Shown here one piece after another: positions 1-24,870 of a DNA stretch of 64,000 bases. Both the position numbers and the translations under genes were made by a program. Below the pieces are notes generated by a model. It was not told the DNA's origin and did no database searches. It worked only from the letters and a program-made list of their open reading frames with translations. How positions within the stretch are numbered: the first letter of the stretch is position 1; each line of letters begins with the position of its first letter. Source of the stretch: Sipunculus nudus (Eukaryota > Annelida > Sipuncula > Golfingiida > Sipunculidae); NCBI GenBank assembly GCA_026874595.1, contig CM049309.1:18603576-18667575 (forward strand). Direction: 5' to 3'.

Positions 1-1210
1 AATTACAGTAAGGTGAAATTTTTTTTCGGTTCGTTTGACTTCGAAACATGTGAACCAAGGTTTTACATTATGATAACTAGGGATCCATGGTACTCGACGA
101 ACAGCTGTTTATCCAAGCCAGAATAATCATCAATAAATAATTTTGTGAATGGATGGGACTTTTGACCTTGACCTTTGACCTTATGACCCCAAAATCATAA
201 AGAATCTTGCCCTATTGGCAAGTAAGCAATATCCTAAAGATGGAAGATTTGTGATGAAAAGTTTGGCTTGAAATGCATACAATTTCTTTTTAAAGAAATC
301 GGTCCTGTGACCTTGACCTTTGACTTTGACCTTTGACTTGAACCCCAAAATCGACAGGATCTTACTTTAGTGGTGAGCCATATATATAAGTTAATTTGAA
401 AACCAATATGTCAAACTAAACTGGAGTTACCATCTCGAAACTAATGTGATCAGATGGCTCCTGTGACCTTGATCTTATGACCCCAAATTTATTTATGCTC
501 TCCATAAACTGGCAAGTCAGCTAAATTCGCAAGATGGAACGTTTGGGGTGTTAAGTTTGGCTTAAAATGCAGCAATAATCCTATTAAATAAGTGAGTCCT
601 GTGACCTTGATCTTTGACCTCAAGTCCCAAAAAATCATACAGATTCTTGGTTTAGTGGTGGGCCATATGTAAGTCAGTTATGAAATTCATATATCAATCC
701 AATCTGGAGTTATCATCTTGAAACAAATTTACGTGGATGGACGGATGGACAGACAGGCGAACAGACGGACTGACCGGGTGATTGATATAGGCCATCCTCT
801 TGTGATCAATTAACACACCACGTTTAATTGTTAAAAAAAAATATTCGTTAAAATAAGAAAAATACAGGTGGCGCCACCATTTTTCTTGAACTGACAAAAC
901 TAGTCATGGTCAATATTTAAGGCATGATTCATGACAATCCATGCTTTAATTATCAAGATATTGCAGGATTTGTATCACATTTTTTATTATTCTTGGGGTA
1001 CTTACAAGCTCCATAGCTCGGAGGATATAGGCCACAGTGACCTATTTTCTTCTGTTTCTAAGGAGATTTTTTATGGACCTCCCTAGATTTTTAGTTACAG
1101 GCTTCTAGGGTCAGCGGTTATGAATTGTGCCCTGCTAACGGGCGACCAGACGGACGACGGACCAAGCGCCATACCTGTATTCCTCAGATGACTTACAGTC
1201 AGCTGAGCTT
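1..1210 (+). repeat. Group A dispersed repeat, copy 1 (cut by window edge)
   Basis: This non-coding repeat is built of diverged monomers of about 140-160 bp, each opening with CCTGTGACCTTGACCTTTGA (near 150, 305, 463 and 599). A GGTGGCGCCACC box lies at 867-878. The right part ends in an ACGG-type tract and a hairpin at 1183-1207 (CTCAG..CTGAG around TGACT..AGTCA). The same order of blocks recurs at 13495-14768, which shows it is one element family. The left end lies outside the window. No protein is encoded. It is probably a non-autonomous DNA transposon. Confidence 0.8.
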
Positions 1211-2734
1211 AAAAAATGCCAATGATACTAACAAAATAAAGTTCAAAGATTTTCGGATTTCTGATCATGCATGTGTATACATTATTTCTGCCTCTTGTTA
1301 ACGCTCTGTATAAACGATATATATGTATATAATTATAATTGTTAGGCATGTTCCCAAATAACTGGAACTAATTTTAATGTAAACCTGCTTGACACAATTT
1401 ATATAATTATATCCATATATTCCGCGTTTGCTCCGATATTTCATGGAACTGAATTAAGCATTATGCTGTTGCTTATACCTTTCAGTGCTGAAAAGTTGCC
1501 ATGGTTTGAATATTTAACAATTAATTTCTACTTGTGAAATAATACATTATACTATAGATATATATATTTTACATGCATATGGTATGACTACCTAATACTC
1601 ATTCACACAAAGACCTTATAATATAATTCAGACAATGATATTAATACATTTAACTTGATTTTGAGTTAAACATGCCCTACATCAGTAAATTATTGCAAGA
1701 AATAAACGATCTATGGCAATCACATCTGCATATTTAACGACATTTAATCTAGGGTCTAATTTTAAACCATTCATGGACGCTGATCTACTTTTCTTATATT
1801 AATGTCCTCCTTTTTAATTTTTTTTAAAACAGCCGAAAGTGCATGGGTTGTAAAAGTATAATAACAAATGTACGCCTGGGTTTTCAAAGTATGGGATTTC
1901 AGCAGAATCAATTATATAGTGTGCATGCATGTATATGCATGGTATATGGTGCATGTAAGGGTGCTGTCAGCGTATACAGTTCATATATATTATCATTAGT
2001 GAGTGAGTCGATGGGTGAGTGATTTATGGATAGATGGATGGATGGATTAGTGAGGGAAGGAATCATTGAATGAATTAATTAATCAATGAATTAAAATAAA
2101 CTAATTGATTGTTGAATTAATGAATCAGCGAATGCTGTAGTGAATGTTGGAATAGAATTAATGAAAGGGTGGCAAAATGCATAAGAAAGTGAAAGAATAA
2201 ACGCATACATGAATGATGAATGTTAGGATGAAAGATAAAACTGATTAGATGAATGATGGAAATGATTATTGAATGAATGTGCGTGAGTGAATAAATGATT
2301 TATGGATAAATGAATGAATGCGTGAATGAGTCAATGAGCGGATTATAGAATTGAATGAATGATAAAATGGAATGGATTAATTATGTTTATAGCAAAATGG
2401 ATAGGGTTTAAATGAAGTGAAGGAATGACTTGGTGAATGAACGTATACAAGCGAATGAACGCATGAACGAAAAATTATACTTGGTAATAATCTTAATTTA
2501 TCGCATCTGCAAAATAGGAGTGAATACGCACTCAAATAGAAGAGAAGAGAATAAATTCTAATTAAATCAAACTAAATTAAATGAACATAGTAAATTAAAA
2601 AAGAGATAGGCCAGAAATGCTTATTTTAATTACTTTATCATACAAGCCTACTCCTATAACAATCCCGAAACCCAGAGAGACTTCACTTTCTATATGATAA
2701 TTTCCTGTATCGTATATTTTTTTTCTAGTTGCAG
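1211..2734. other. Non-coding stretch upstream of the first readable dynein exon
   Basis: AT-rich DNA with no exon that I can support. The stretch at about 1985-2480 is a degenerate tetranucleotide tract dominated by TGAA/ATGA words. It may be intergenic, or intron of the dynein light chain gene, because the exon at 2735 begins at a splice acceptor and so must have an upstream exon. I could not identify that exon. Confidence 0.6.
1985..2480. repeat. Degenerate (TGAA)n/(ATGA)n low-complexity tract
   Basis: About 500 bp of loosely repeated TGAATGA and GATGGATG words, strongly diverged and without coding potential. It looks like an old tetranucleotide microsatellite. Confidence 0.65.
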
Positions 2735-2884
2735 GTATCCTCCATGGGTGTCAGTGAGGGCCGCCGGCGGTCCAGCCTGTTTGAGATCCCCTCCATGGCT
2801 CAGCTGAGGGCGTCCCACTGTGGCTCCAGCATGCTGGCATTCGGTGCAGACTACCATGACGAGGACCTCCCACGTCAGAAGAAG
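2735..2884 (+). CDS. Dynein light chain, first readable exon
   Basis: Preceded by a T-rich tract and CAG (2732-2734), followed by donor GTATGA. It codes for VSS then MGVSEGRRRSSLF and ends in phase 0 after QKK. An alternative acceptor TAG 7 nt upstream would not keep the frame of a longer protein certain. The part before 2744 may be 5' UTR. Confidence 0.8.
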
Positions 2885-5800
2885 GTATGACGTCAGTTAA
2901 AGAGATGAAAGGGACTGGTGACAAGCCGGATATAAACACGTGCATCATGCGCAAAATAAAAACAGTGCGTGCCATGGGCGTATGGGGACTCGGGGGGGGG
3001 GGGGGGGGGGGGGAGGAGGGGGGGGGGGGAGCATGGGGCTTTATTTGCCCGTCATTAATACATATTAAACATAATTACCAATTCTTATTAAAGTATTTAC
3101 TCTTGTTTTGCGCATATTGTCATTAGTATTTTTCCAAATTTGGAAGCCCCGACTCCTCCCCCACCTCCCCCCCCCCCACCCCCCACCCCCCGCCCGGCCC
3201 CCATCCAACCCAGCTTGTACTCAGAAGGTGCGCAATGAGTTAGTTTTGTGTAACACGACACTGATGATATATAGGCGATGCGGGATGGTTAACTGTAAAT
3301 GCGCAGTTGGTAATAACCCAGCGGAATTGTCTATCACGGCTGGATGCGATTAAAATATCACTTTTTCTAAGTCAATTTGGATGTAATTATCTGGGTTCAG
3401 CAACATGATCTACCTATTATAAACTTTATACTTGCGTTTTATTATTTTCCAATAATTTCTTTGACGTTAAAGGAATTAAAGATACGTGTCTCGCCTGACA
3501 CATACGCAAGCAGGTGTAGTATTCTTCAGTGCGTCAGCGCAACAATTGCATCAGCAATTTTGCCTATGCAATCCATCATATGTGTTTCGTAAAGTAGTGT
3601 ATCACACTGCATGCATGAAGTTCTATGATATTATTCCAGCTAAGGGGTACTGGAACAATTAAATCTGAACTACATATTCTCTCTCAGATTTCTCTCTTAC
3701 ATACGTACACTAACGGTTTACGAAACGTCCGATTTTTTAAATATATATTTTCAAGGGCCTTTCTGGCACGTCACACTTCAAAAGCGTACATTGGTTTACC
3801 ACACCAATAACAAACAGAAGCCTTTCCATAAGTCTGCCCATGATAAAGGTGCGTTATCGTGATATGAAGGGGATTTTAAAAATGCCTCCTATCATTCCTT
3901 TAAGATATGCCTACTTTTTCTGCATCAGTCCTTGCATGCATGCTCCTCCTTTATTCATGTACTTGACGACAAAAAACTACGTATCTTTCTGCATTAGTCA
4001 GTCGGGAAAGAAAGAATCCAACATCTACATCTAGCATTTATGTGGGGTGAGGGGGTAGGAGGCGACGTATACACCCTGCAGATCCACGAAACCTATACGA
4101 AAGTTCCTTTTGGCATATGAATTTTGATGCGTGTCATTCCTAGAACCGGGAAGAATGCATTTTTTTTGCAGAAATTTATCTATATATATACACTATGCTT
4201 TTGGTCAATAGTTCCCGTAGACTTGTGTTCAGAAAGTCCCGGAGCTTGCAAAGATCAAGCGCAGCACTCTCACTCTCCATTCAACCTTTCACGAGCACAG
4301 CGCCACCTTTAGGTTCCTGCGCGCATTGTTCCGGTGAGGGGCTGTAAACAAGGCTTTTCAAAAGGACATAAGCTTCAATATATTTGCATAACATTAAACT
4401 CAAATTTATAAACATACTAGTGTCTGTGATCTACTTTTCCTTAATGAAGAAGATACAATTCTTTAAAAGAGAAAATAGGTAAAATGTTTAGATCTTATCT
4501 TTTTAGGATGCATATGTTTGTAGAATGGGACAGCTTACCCTCATGAATAAACATGTGTTTTACCTATCCTTATTTAGATATTTGTTAAAAAAAGTATTTG
4601 AACATTCACCTTTGCAGTAAAATAACTTCATACGATGAATGAAAGTAGTTGATAATCGGTGTAAATACGTTTTAAACTTTACAGGTGCAGTACGAGAACA
4701 CATACAGCATGGAGCCTCCAGAAAAGTTCGTGCCTGACAAAGTGAACAGAATAATCGAGGAAGTTCTCACCGAGCGTCTTGAAAGTAAGAAAGTGAACAT
4801 ATCAGGATATATTGTTTTCATGTCTCTTCCTGTTTGGGATATAACTTTACCTAATGAGTGAAAACTTCCTTCACTCTAAATGCATGTACAGTATTATATT
4901 ATCACTGATATTGCATGCAGGAAAAGATCTTACAGAAAACTTTCCTGGTCAGACGTGACTGGTTTGGCTATAATGTTACTCCTTACATAATATTACCAGC
5001 ACGATTCTAATAAAGAGATATTGGCCATGTTTTATTTCTACTTATCTTTGAACATGATGCATTATCTTAAGTTTCATCATGTATTGTACACATGTACAGT
5101 TTCAATGCTTCTGACGCTCGTCTCTCAGTGTGGGTGCTTCTAATGCCTGTCCTTCGGCACTTCAAAGGACGGGTCTATATAAACTATGTACTGTACCAGG
5201 TCAACATTTTATCCCCTGCCATGGCGTTGAATAATGACACAGAGTGTAAATCTAACCATTTAATATTTTATGTTCTATTATTATCATTTATTGCTCACTA
5301 ACTTTGGAAAGTTCTTAGATTGACACCCAGCGCCATCTACAGGCCACATATTCTAAGTGAACTAAACGCTCACCGTTAGATGGCGCCAGGTACAAGAAGG
5401 TATTATTTTGAGGAACCGGATGATTAACGTTATATATTTACAGACAAAACATACGACCCCATAGGCTGTTCCTCACTATGCAAGGCGTTAGCACAGGAAA
5501 TCAAGACCAGGGTCAAGGAACTCGATTTCAAACGGTAAATTCCAGGCATCAATCCAATGCAAAGAACAATGTTAATCGATAAAATACACACACACATATG
5601 GACACTAACACACATACGGATTATATTATCTTGTAACGTTGGAAATATTGGGTTTAAGAATTAGTCCTTGTTCTTGATAAATCCTGCATCCATGACTTTG
5701 TGCCTATCTTAAGACAAATATACATACACAATGAGAGACTTGGGTATCTCCCACCTCATTAATCGTAAATATTAAATGTAAACTTTAGTTGTTTTGCACG

Positions 5801-6272
5801 GATTATAAAACTAGTTAAACTAATGCTCCATGGCTCAGACAGTTGGCTTTTTAAGTCCCTAGAGGTGGAGGAAACGGGAGAACCCGTGCGTTGGATTAGG
5901 GCATAAACCGGGGTCATTTTACATCATATTAAAGATGATTAGACCCAGTAATGCAAAAAAGTCTGTCATATCACAGCAAGCTACAGCCGACCAGGAGACA
6001 GCAAAAAAACAGCTCATCGCTCTGACGTAATGCTATTGGTTTTTTTTTTTTACCTCTCGAGGGCTCTGGTATCTACTTGTAGATAACGACCTACCTTATG
6101 TTTCAGTTACAAGTTGGTAAGCACGGTCATCCTGGGAGAGAAAAAGGACTGCAGCATCCGACACGGCAGCCGCTGCGTGTGGGACGCCGATCGTGACAGC
6201 TTCGCATCCGCAGTGTTTGAAAATTCCCATATATACGCCGTAGGTGTTCTTTACGCAGTTTACTACGAGTAA
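2744..6272 (+). CDS. DYNLT5-like: Tctex-type dynein light chain (DYNLT5/TCTEX1D1-like), 4 exons
   Basis: Spliced CDS 2744-2884, 4685-4784, 5444-5534 and 6107-6272 gives 165 codons plus TAA, with all phases matching and GT-AG introns. Residues 1-47 are a basic, Ser-rich tail (GRRRSSLFEI). A lead-in VQYENTYSMEPPEKF precedes the Tctex1 domain (about 60-165), which has the family signatures RYKLVSTVILGE, SRCVWDADRDSFASAVFEN and the C-terminal YAVYYE. Family members bind dynein intermediate chains and cargo, and this subgroup is linked to cilia or flagella. The order 'ENTY..PP..F' followed by the domain resembles remembered human DYNLT5, and DYNLT4 is the alternative. The ATG at 2744 is 9 nt inside an exon that starts at an acceptor (2735), so a further upstream exon exists and the true start could be upstream. 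The gene is convergent with the HD gene. Confidence 0.9.
2992..3215. repeat. G-run and C-run pair in dynein intron 1
   Basis: A G-run (2992-3013 and 3018-3029) and a broken C-run (about 3155-3205) face each other about 140 bp apart and could pair as an imperfect inverted repeat. The arrangement resembles the G/C tracts inside the hAT-type MITE at 12515, but I found no clear terminal repeats here. Confidence 0.6.
4685..4784 (+). CDS. Dynein light chain, exon 2
   Basis: Acceptor TTTACAG, donor GTAAGA, 100 nt, phase 0 in and phase 1 out. It codes for the YENTYSMEPP lead-in and the first helix of the domain (KVNRIIEEVLTERLE). Confidence 0.9.
5330..5386. promoter_or_regulatory. Inverted pair of CTCF-like cores in dynein intron 2
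   Basis: GCGCCATCTA (5330-5339) and its exact reverse complement TAGATGGCGC (5377-5386) sit 37 bp apart. Both match the TGGCGC core of bilaterian CTCF sites. A further AGCGCCACCT lies at 4299-4308. Function is inferred from motif resemblance only. Confidence 0.3.
5444..5534 (+). CDS. Dynein light chain, exon 3
   Basis: Acceptor ATTTACAG, donor GTAAAT, 91 nt. It codes for KTYDPIGCSSLCKALAQEI and the second helix KTRVKELDFK. Phase 1 in and phase 2 out. Confidence 0.9.
5827..5920. repeat. Possible SINE-derived fragment
   Basis: CATGGCTCAGACAGTTGGC resembles a tRNA-type A-box head. It is followed by AGGTGGAGGAAACGGGAG, which is the complement of the 'TCTCC..TTCCTCCAC' block seen in the SINE at 7640-7800. 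Weak and short. Confidence 0.3.
6107..6272 (+). CDS. Dynein light chain, last exon
   Basis: Acceptor TTTCAG at 6101-6106. The first T completes the Arg codon of RYKLV. This exon holds the beta-sheet part of the Tctex1 domain and the stop TAA at 6270-6272. It contains the most diagnostic residues of the gene. Confidence 0.93.
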
Positions 6273-6539
6273 CCACGGACATCTCCCAAGCGAAGGCTTC
6301 CATGTATTACCACAGTGTCTGGAACCGCTTCCATCTGCTGAGCTAAACAACTTAAAATGACAAAAATATTGAGGCCTATTATTTTGTCTTACATGGGAGT
6401 TCCCAGTATATAACCACTTAGTGTCTTAGAATTGTTGACCAGACTTCCAGGAGTATAAACTGGAGCCAAACATTTCTCTTATATTGTTTTGACATGTATA
6501 ACATTTTTTTTTACTTTCTACCTATTTGGCAAGATATGC

Positions 6540-6545
6540 AATAAA
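6540..6545 (+). terminator. Candidate poly(A) signal of the dynein gene
   Basis: First AATAAA downstream of the stop (268 nt after it), followed within 60 nt by GT-rich sequence (TGTGTGTGT). This is a typical animal 3'-end arrangement, but no transcript evidence is available. Confidence 0.4.
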
Positions 6546-7149
6546 CTGTTTATACAGTTGCTTTGTCCGGTGCTTTTGTGTGTTTTGTGTGCGTGTGTGT
6601 ATGTGAGAGGCTGTGTGTGTATTAAAGTGCTGGAATAAGGACAGTTGATAAATATCAGATGAAAATGCCTGGAGATATTTTAAGAGAGTTTTCAGGGATA
6701 TAACCATAATTTCGACATGCGACCTTTGACATCGAGTGTTTAATGTATACTCAAAAAGGCAGCACCCCTGAGCGGTTCGAGAAACTAGGAGAAATAAACC
6801 AGTCAGGGTTGGAGAAGAGCGCGGGGATGGGACATGAAAGTATACTCTGAGGCCAGCGCACAGGCAAGAATCTATCGGCGGAGAGTGTTTGGTGGCAAAG
6901 GGCATGTATCGGCAAAGTTTAGGCCGAAATAACTTTTTTTACCACATGCACCCAATTACTCAAGTTATAGTCGGATAAACACTTTTTTCCAGATCTGCAT
7001 GAGATAATTTTTTTTAGCTCAGTTGACTGAAATTTATCTGACATATAACGGTCACTCTTTGTCCGTCGTCCGTCCCTCTGACCGGCCGTGAACAGGGCAC
7101 AAATCGTAAAGTCCAAGTCACATCAAGTCACCAAGCACTAGCGAGTTGG

Positions 7150-7635
7150 TTTTTTTTTTAAAGGACTTTTCGGGCGCGCTTCGGCCGGACATTGCTTACT
7201 CGGACGAGCGTCTTCAGTATTTTAACAGCTCGTTTGGGAGCTCGTCATTCTTTAGCGCGGAGTTAAAGAGTGACTAGGACTCGCTGTGAATTCGGGGAAA
7301 ATTTTGCTCTGTATAAGCTCGGGAAGAGGTCGCCGGGCCCCCAGCGAGGACTGCTGGGCGATCTTAAGGGTTCTTCCGAAGTCCCCACGATTTTAAGGCA
7401 CCAAGGAGCCTCGGTCGAGTTAAAGAGCGTCGGACAAGTTAACGATTTCGGAGGAGGCTCGGACGTGCTTCCAACGACATCCTGGCTCCTTCACATTTCC
7501 GGTGCAAAAAAATATCTTTGGACTCGGCCGGGCCTCGATACTCATGTGACTGGCTCCCTGAGCAACGACAAATTTTGACAGATTAAGTCGGTATACAGTT
7601 AGATTTTTAAGGCGAAAATAGAAGATACTGATAAA
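7150..7635. other. CpG-rich block of unknown origin
   Basis: About 480 bp strikingly richer in CG dinucleotides than its surroundings. It has repeated words such as GAGTTAAAGAG (7261 and 7418) and an open stretch of 102 codons at 7270-7578 (+) with no recognisable domain. It lies inside the inverted group A element next to a SINE, so it probably arrived with or as an insertion. It could also be an intergenic CpG island. Confidence 0.45.
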
Positions 7636-7639
7636 AGGG

Positions 7640-7800
7640 TTGAAGATTGTCGGGGGAGATGTGGAGGAAGCCGGAGACCCAGGAGAGAACCACCGACCTT
7701 GGACGGGTCACTACAACCCGCTCTCACTGCAGCACCTGGGATCAAACCCGAGTCGCAAGCGGAGAAAGCCGAGAGTTTTACCGCTCAGCTGTCCAGGCCC
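7640..7800 (-). mobile_element. tRNA-derived SINE
   Basis: On the - strand a pol III A-box-like TGGACAGCTGAGCGG (7795-7781) is followed about 32 bp later by a B-box-like GGGTTTGATCCC (7749-7738), the spacing of a tRNA gene. Next comes a block reading GGTTCTCTCCTGGGTCTCC and then CTTCCTCCAC, similar to a conserved SINE central domain found in many marine animals. There is no intact cloverleaf, so it is a retroposon rather than a tRNA gene. Confidence 0.65.
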
Positions 7801-9610
7801 CGACCTTGAGACCGAAAAACATGATTTTGAGGACCCAGTAAGTCAGGCGGGGTACAAGTTGTATCCGTTAGCCCTACAATCTTCATACATGACATCCAGG
7901 GAAGTCTAGGGCAAATTTCCATAGAAACCTGAAATAAGGTCATGGCGACTTATATTCTGCGAGAACTGGCATGATTTTAAGCACCCAGACAGTCATACAG
8001 GGCTCACAACTTGACTGTTGCATCTAGAATCTTCTTATTTGACTTCCAGGGAGGGCTTTGAACAATCTCCCAGCATCCCTGAAATTAGACCACTGCGACC
8101 TATAGTCTCTGAGTTATGGCACTTGTTATTTCACCACTGAATACCTAAGAAATTGACTTACGCATTAATTGCCATGATTCTTTGCGTGTATATTGATCAT
8201 TGAGTGTTTCATCATTTCCTGAAGACTGGTGGCGCCACCTTTTTTCTAATATTTACGCATTTTTTCTGTTTTTTTTTTTTTAGACCTTCATATAAAGCAG
8301 TCCGGGTGTTGACAAAACACTAACCGTAACTGTTAGCCTAAAACACCTTTAACTTTACATCAAGAGAGGTCCTAGGCAAATCTTCTAGGAAAGCTGAAAT
8401 TAGGTCATGGGCACCTATATTCTGCGAACTACAGACCGAAAACATGACTTAGTACCCAATGAGACAGATGGCTACAAATAATATCTGTAAAGCTTAGAAT
8501 CTTCTAACGCAACATCCAGGGAGGTTCTAAGCACATCATTGTAGTCTCCTTGCATATCTGAAAGGTCACTCATTACTGTGACCTATATTCTGCAAGATAT
8601 GTTAAAGAACATGAGTTGGACACCCTACAGGACAGATTTGTATGATTGGTTACAGTTGGACCTAGAAACTTCAAATCTGATTTACAACTTTGGAGTTTCG
8701 GTAAAAATTCCAAGTGGAAACCTGAACTAATGTTACTGTGACCTTTGCTCTGAGAACTTGGTGAAAGAACATGATTTCAGCACACTATTGGTCAGATGGG
8801 CACAAATTGTAGCGGTCGTACGTAGAAACTTCTAACTTAGCATCTAGGGAGTTCCTGGTAAAATCTTCTTAGAAAACCTAAATAAGGTCACTGTAACCTA
8901 CTTTCTAAGGACTATGGGCAAAAAGCATGATTTCGAGTACTCTTGAAGTCATTCTACCCATTGTTCAAGTTTCCTTATCAAATATTTTTCATAACATTAA
9001 TAATTAATGCATACTTTATCTATATAAGTATGTCAAATTGAGCAGAGCGTCTTTTTTGTAATTCATTAAAAATATGAAAATCACCGAATCAACAAATAAA
9101 CTTTATCTTGTATAGTATATCTAATTAAGTTTATCCTTATTATTCAAATTTTTTAATAGCATTGGAAGTAAAACATTTGAATATATATTTTTTTACAGCG
9201 AAAATAGTTTGACGGTACTGAGATCTGAAACGGAACTTAATACTTAAGTATTATTATTTGGTTATTAATAACTAACTATATATACACACGCTAACAGAGG
9301 TCGAAATTTATCAGTACACACGCAACATATATTATAAAATATCCTTTATTTTATTTTGAAAGAAATTGATCGGTGGAGCAAATGGCAACTGTCAGGGTTC
9401 CGTTATACATTTCCTTTGCGTACTCCTGCAGTTTTATTCAGTTTCAGTCATTAGGATCTTATGAGTATTTTGTATTGCGTATATGAATAATATTATACAG
9501 ACTATGATAAATGTCCATAATGCACATTCCATTCAACCCTACCTGTTCAGTTCTTATATTAGCAGTCCGTCATATCATAACTACAGAGTTAATGAAAAAT
9601 ATTAAATATA

Positions 9611-9750
9611 CTTTTATAAACTATCATAACAAGAATCCAACTATACCTGTTTAGTTCTTGTATTAGGAGTCCGCCATATCATTACTACTGCAATGGCCAC
9701 TGATACTTTGCATAACACCTAGTAAGCCTGCATAGTGACTTTATATATCA
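9611..9750 (+). repeat. Direct repeat flanking the last HD exon, copy 1
   Basis: Shares CATAACAAGAATCC, CTATACCTGTT, AGTTCTTGTA, GGCCACTGA and AGTAAGCCTGCATAGTGACT in the same order with 11428-11545. It lies just 3' of the HD gene stop. A third, shorter piece (CCTACCTGTTCAGTTCTTAT) is at about 9539-9558. Confidence 0.75.
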
Positions 9751-9988
9751 TCTTGATCTAAAATAAGAGTGTGAATATGAAACCCTTGATTCCTCATAAC
9801 ATCCCCGATAATTCAGGAATGAATGTCATCCTGTGTAAATTTGATTAAATTCAGGTAGACAATAAGTGTGTAATAGTGTGTAAATCAATATTATAATAAC
9901 CTTTGTGTATATCACTGACACATTGCGGCATGGCAAATACAGCATTATCCAGGTGCAAATGGTTTCAGTTCATTGAGGAACAAATTTG

Positions 9989-23749
<13,761 letters not shown>

Positions 23750-23973
23750 CGGTTTGTTCCACCCCTATGGAATCTGACGAGTTAACAGTCCAAGTCAGAC
23801 AGGATTCCCAAGTGTTCTCTTCCTTAAACAGCAATAATCTGTCCATGTCACACAAAAAAGCCTGCTTTGGTCAAGAAATTCACAATATAAGTCATAGTAA
23901 TCCAGCAATATTGTGGTGCAATCACCATATAGCTCATGAATAAACATGAGATATCGAAACGAGTCTGTCAATC

Positions 23974-24115
23974 TTTTGAGCGTGTCAGATTATCGTGAGT
24001 GAATCAGACCTGCAAGTCATGCTCCATTAACGAAGTTCAAGATATTTTGAGCGTGTCAGATTATCATGAGTTAATCAGACCTGCAAGTCATGCTCCATTA
24101 ACGAAGTTCAAGAAA
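23974..24115 (+). repeat. 71-bp tandem duplication
   Basis: Two adjacent copies starting TTTTGAGCGTGTCAGATTAT at 23974 and 24045, differing at only a few bases. It lies about 225 bp upstream of the HD gene start codon, in its likely promoter or 5' UTR region. Confidence 0.95.
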
Positions 24116-24870
24116 TAAGCGAGAGAGACTGTGTGCCATGCCCCTACCTTTGCATGCAATACTGATGATAAAGTTCATTCCCCCCCCCCCCCACCCTATA
24201 CCCTTGGTACGCCCCTGTTTCGGGGGCGGGGTAAATAAATTTTGAGAGGTTTTGCCCCCTGCCCCCCCCCACACACACACACAAATTTTGGCACTGATAA
24301 ATTCATATACCGTTGATAAATGTATTCTATTCGGTGTACATTCTATTCGGTTTAATACATGTTTACCAAAAAAAATAATTTAACTTGAAGGATATCATCA
24401 CATATGTTAGCATCTAAGTACAAATGACAGAGATGAATTTGGCAATATATATGGAGGATATTTTATTACTAAGGGGTGAAAATATGTTAAGTAATATTGA
24501 TGGTCAAAAAGGGATATTTATAAAAAAACATTTCCCACACTCGATCGCTCCCAACGTCTTTATATAAAGCACAGAAATGTAAATATGTATCCACTTTTAA
24601 TATACTTATTATTATACACGTATATGATGATCGATCTGCTGGGATTATTATAAAGTTGTTCAGGCCTTTCTCGCAGGTTTATTTTGCTTCCTGAAATTCT
24701 TGCATGTATAATGATAAGTCATTTCCAGAAGTGTTGTAAATAAATACATGAAAGACCATAATAAAAATACATCACGATGAAATATGTGCTGGAAATCTCT
24801 CTGATTTGATTAAAATCTGGTGTATTCCTTTCTTTGTCTCTGTACTATGTAGATACAATATTATATTAGT

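Larger units (their letters stand above)
7015..8960 (-). repeat. Group A dispersed repeat, inverted and interrupted copy
   Basis: It begins with TAGCTCAGTTGACT (7015-7028), the degraded terminal hairpin, and a GTCCGTCGTCCGTCC tract, which is the mirror of the right end of copy 1. From about 7840 to 8960 follow diverged monomers with the blocks 'CATCCAGGGA', 'ACCTGAAATAAGGTCA' and 'CCTATATTCTGCGAG', matching the reverse complement of 970-1130. A GGTGGCGCCACC box lies at 8228-8239. About 690 bp of unrelated sequence (7150-7835) sits between the two parts. Confidence 0.7.
6273..9988. other. Convergent intergenic region between dynein and HD genes
   Basis: It holds the dynein 3' UTR, an inverted group A element (7015-8960) with a CpG-rich block and a SINE inside it, and then AT-rich DNA that includes the likely 3' UTR of the HD gene. 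No protein gene is supported. On the - strand near 9345-9435 a short open stretch reads EYAKEMYNGTLTVAICSTDQ, but nothing connects it to a gene. Confidence 0.6.

Noticed and set aside
6522-6905. A 127-codon open - strand stretch after the dynein stop
   Set aside because: It overlaps GT-rich sequence in the likely 3' UTR and has no domain or start context.
7640-7800. A tRNA gene on the - strand
   Set aside because: A- and B-box-like sequences are present, but the arms do not pair into a cloverleaf and a SINE-type tail follows.
9345-9435. A terminal exon on the - strand (EYAKEMYNGT...)
   Set aside because: An acceptor-like CAG precedes it, but no upstream exon or family could be found. It more likely lies in the HD gene's 3' flank.
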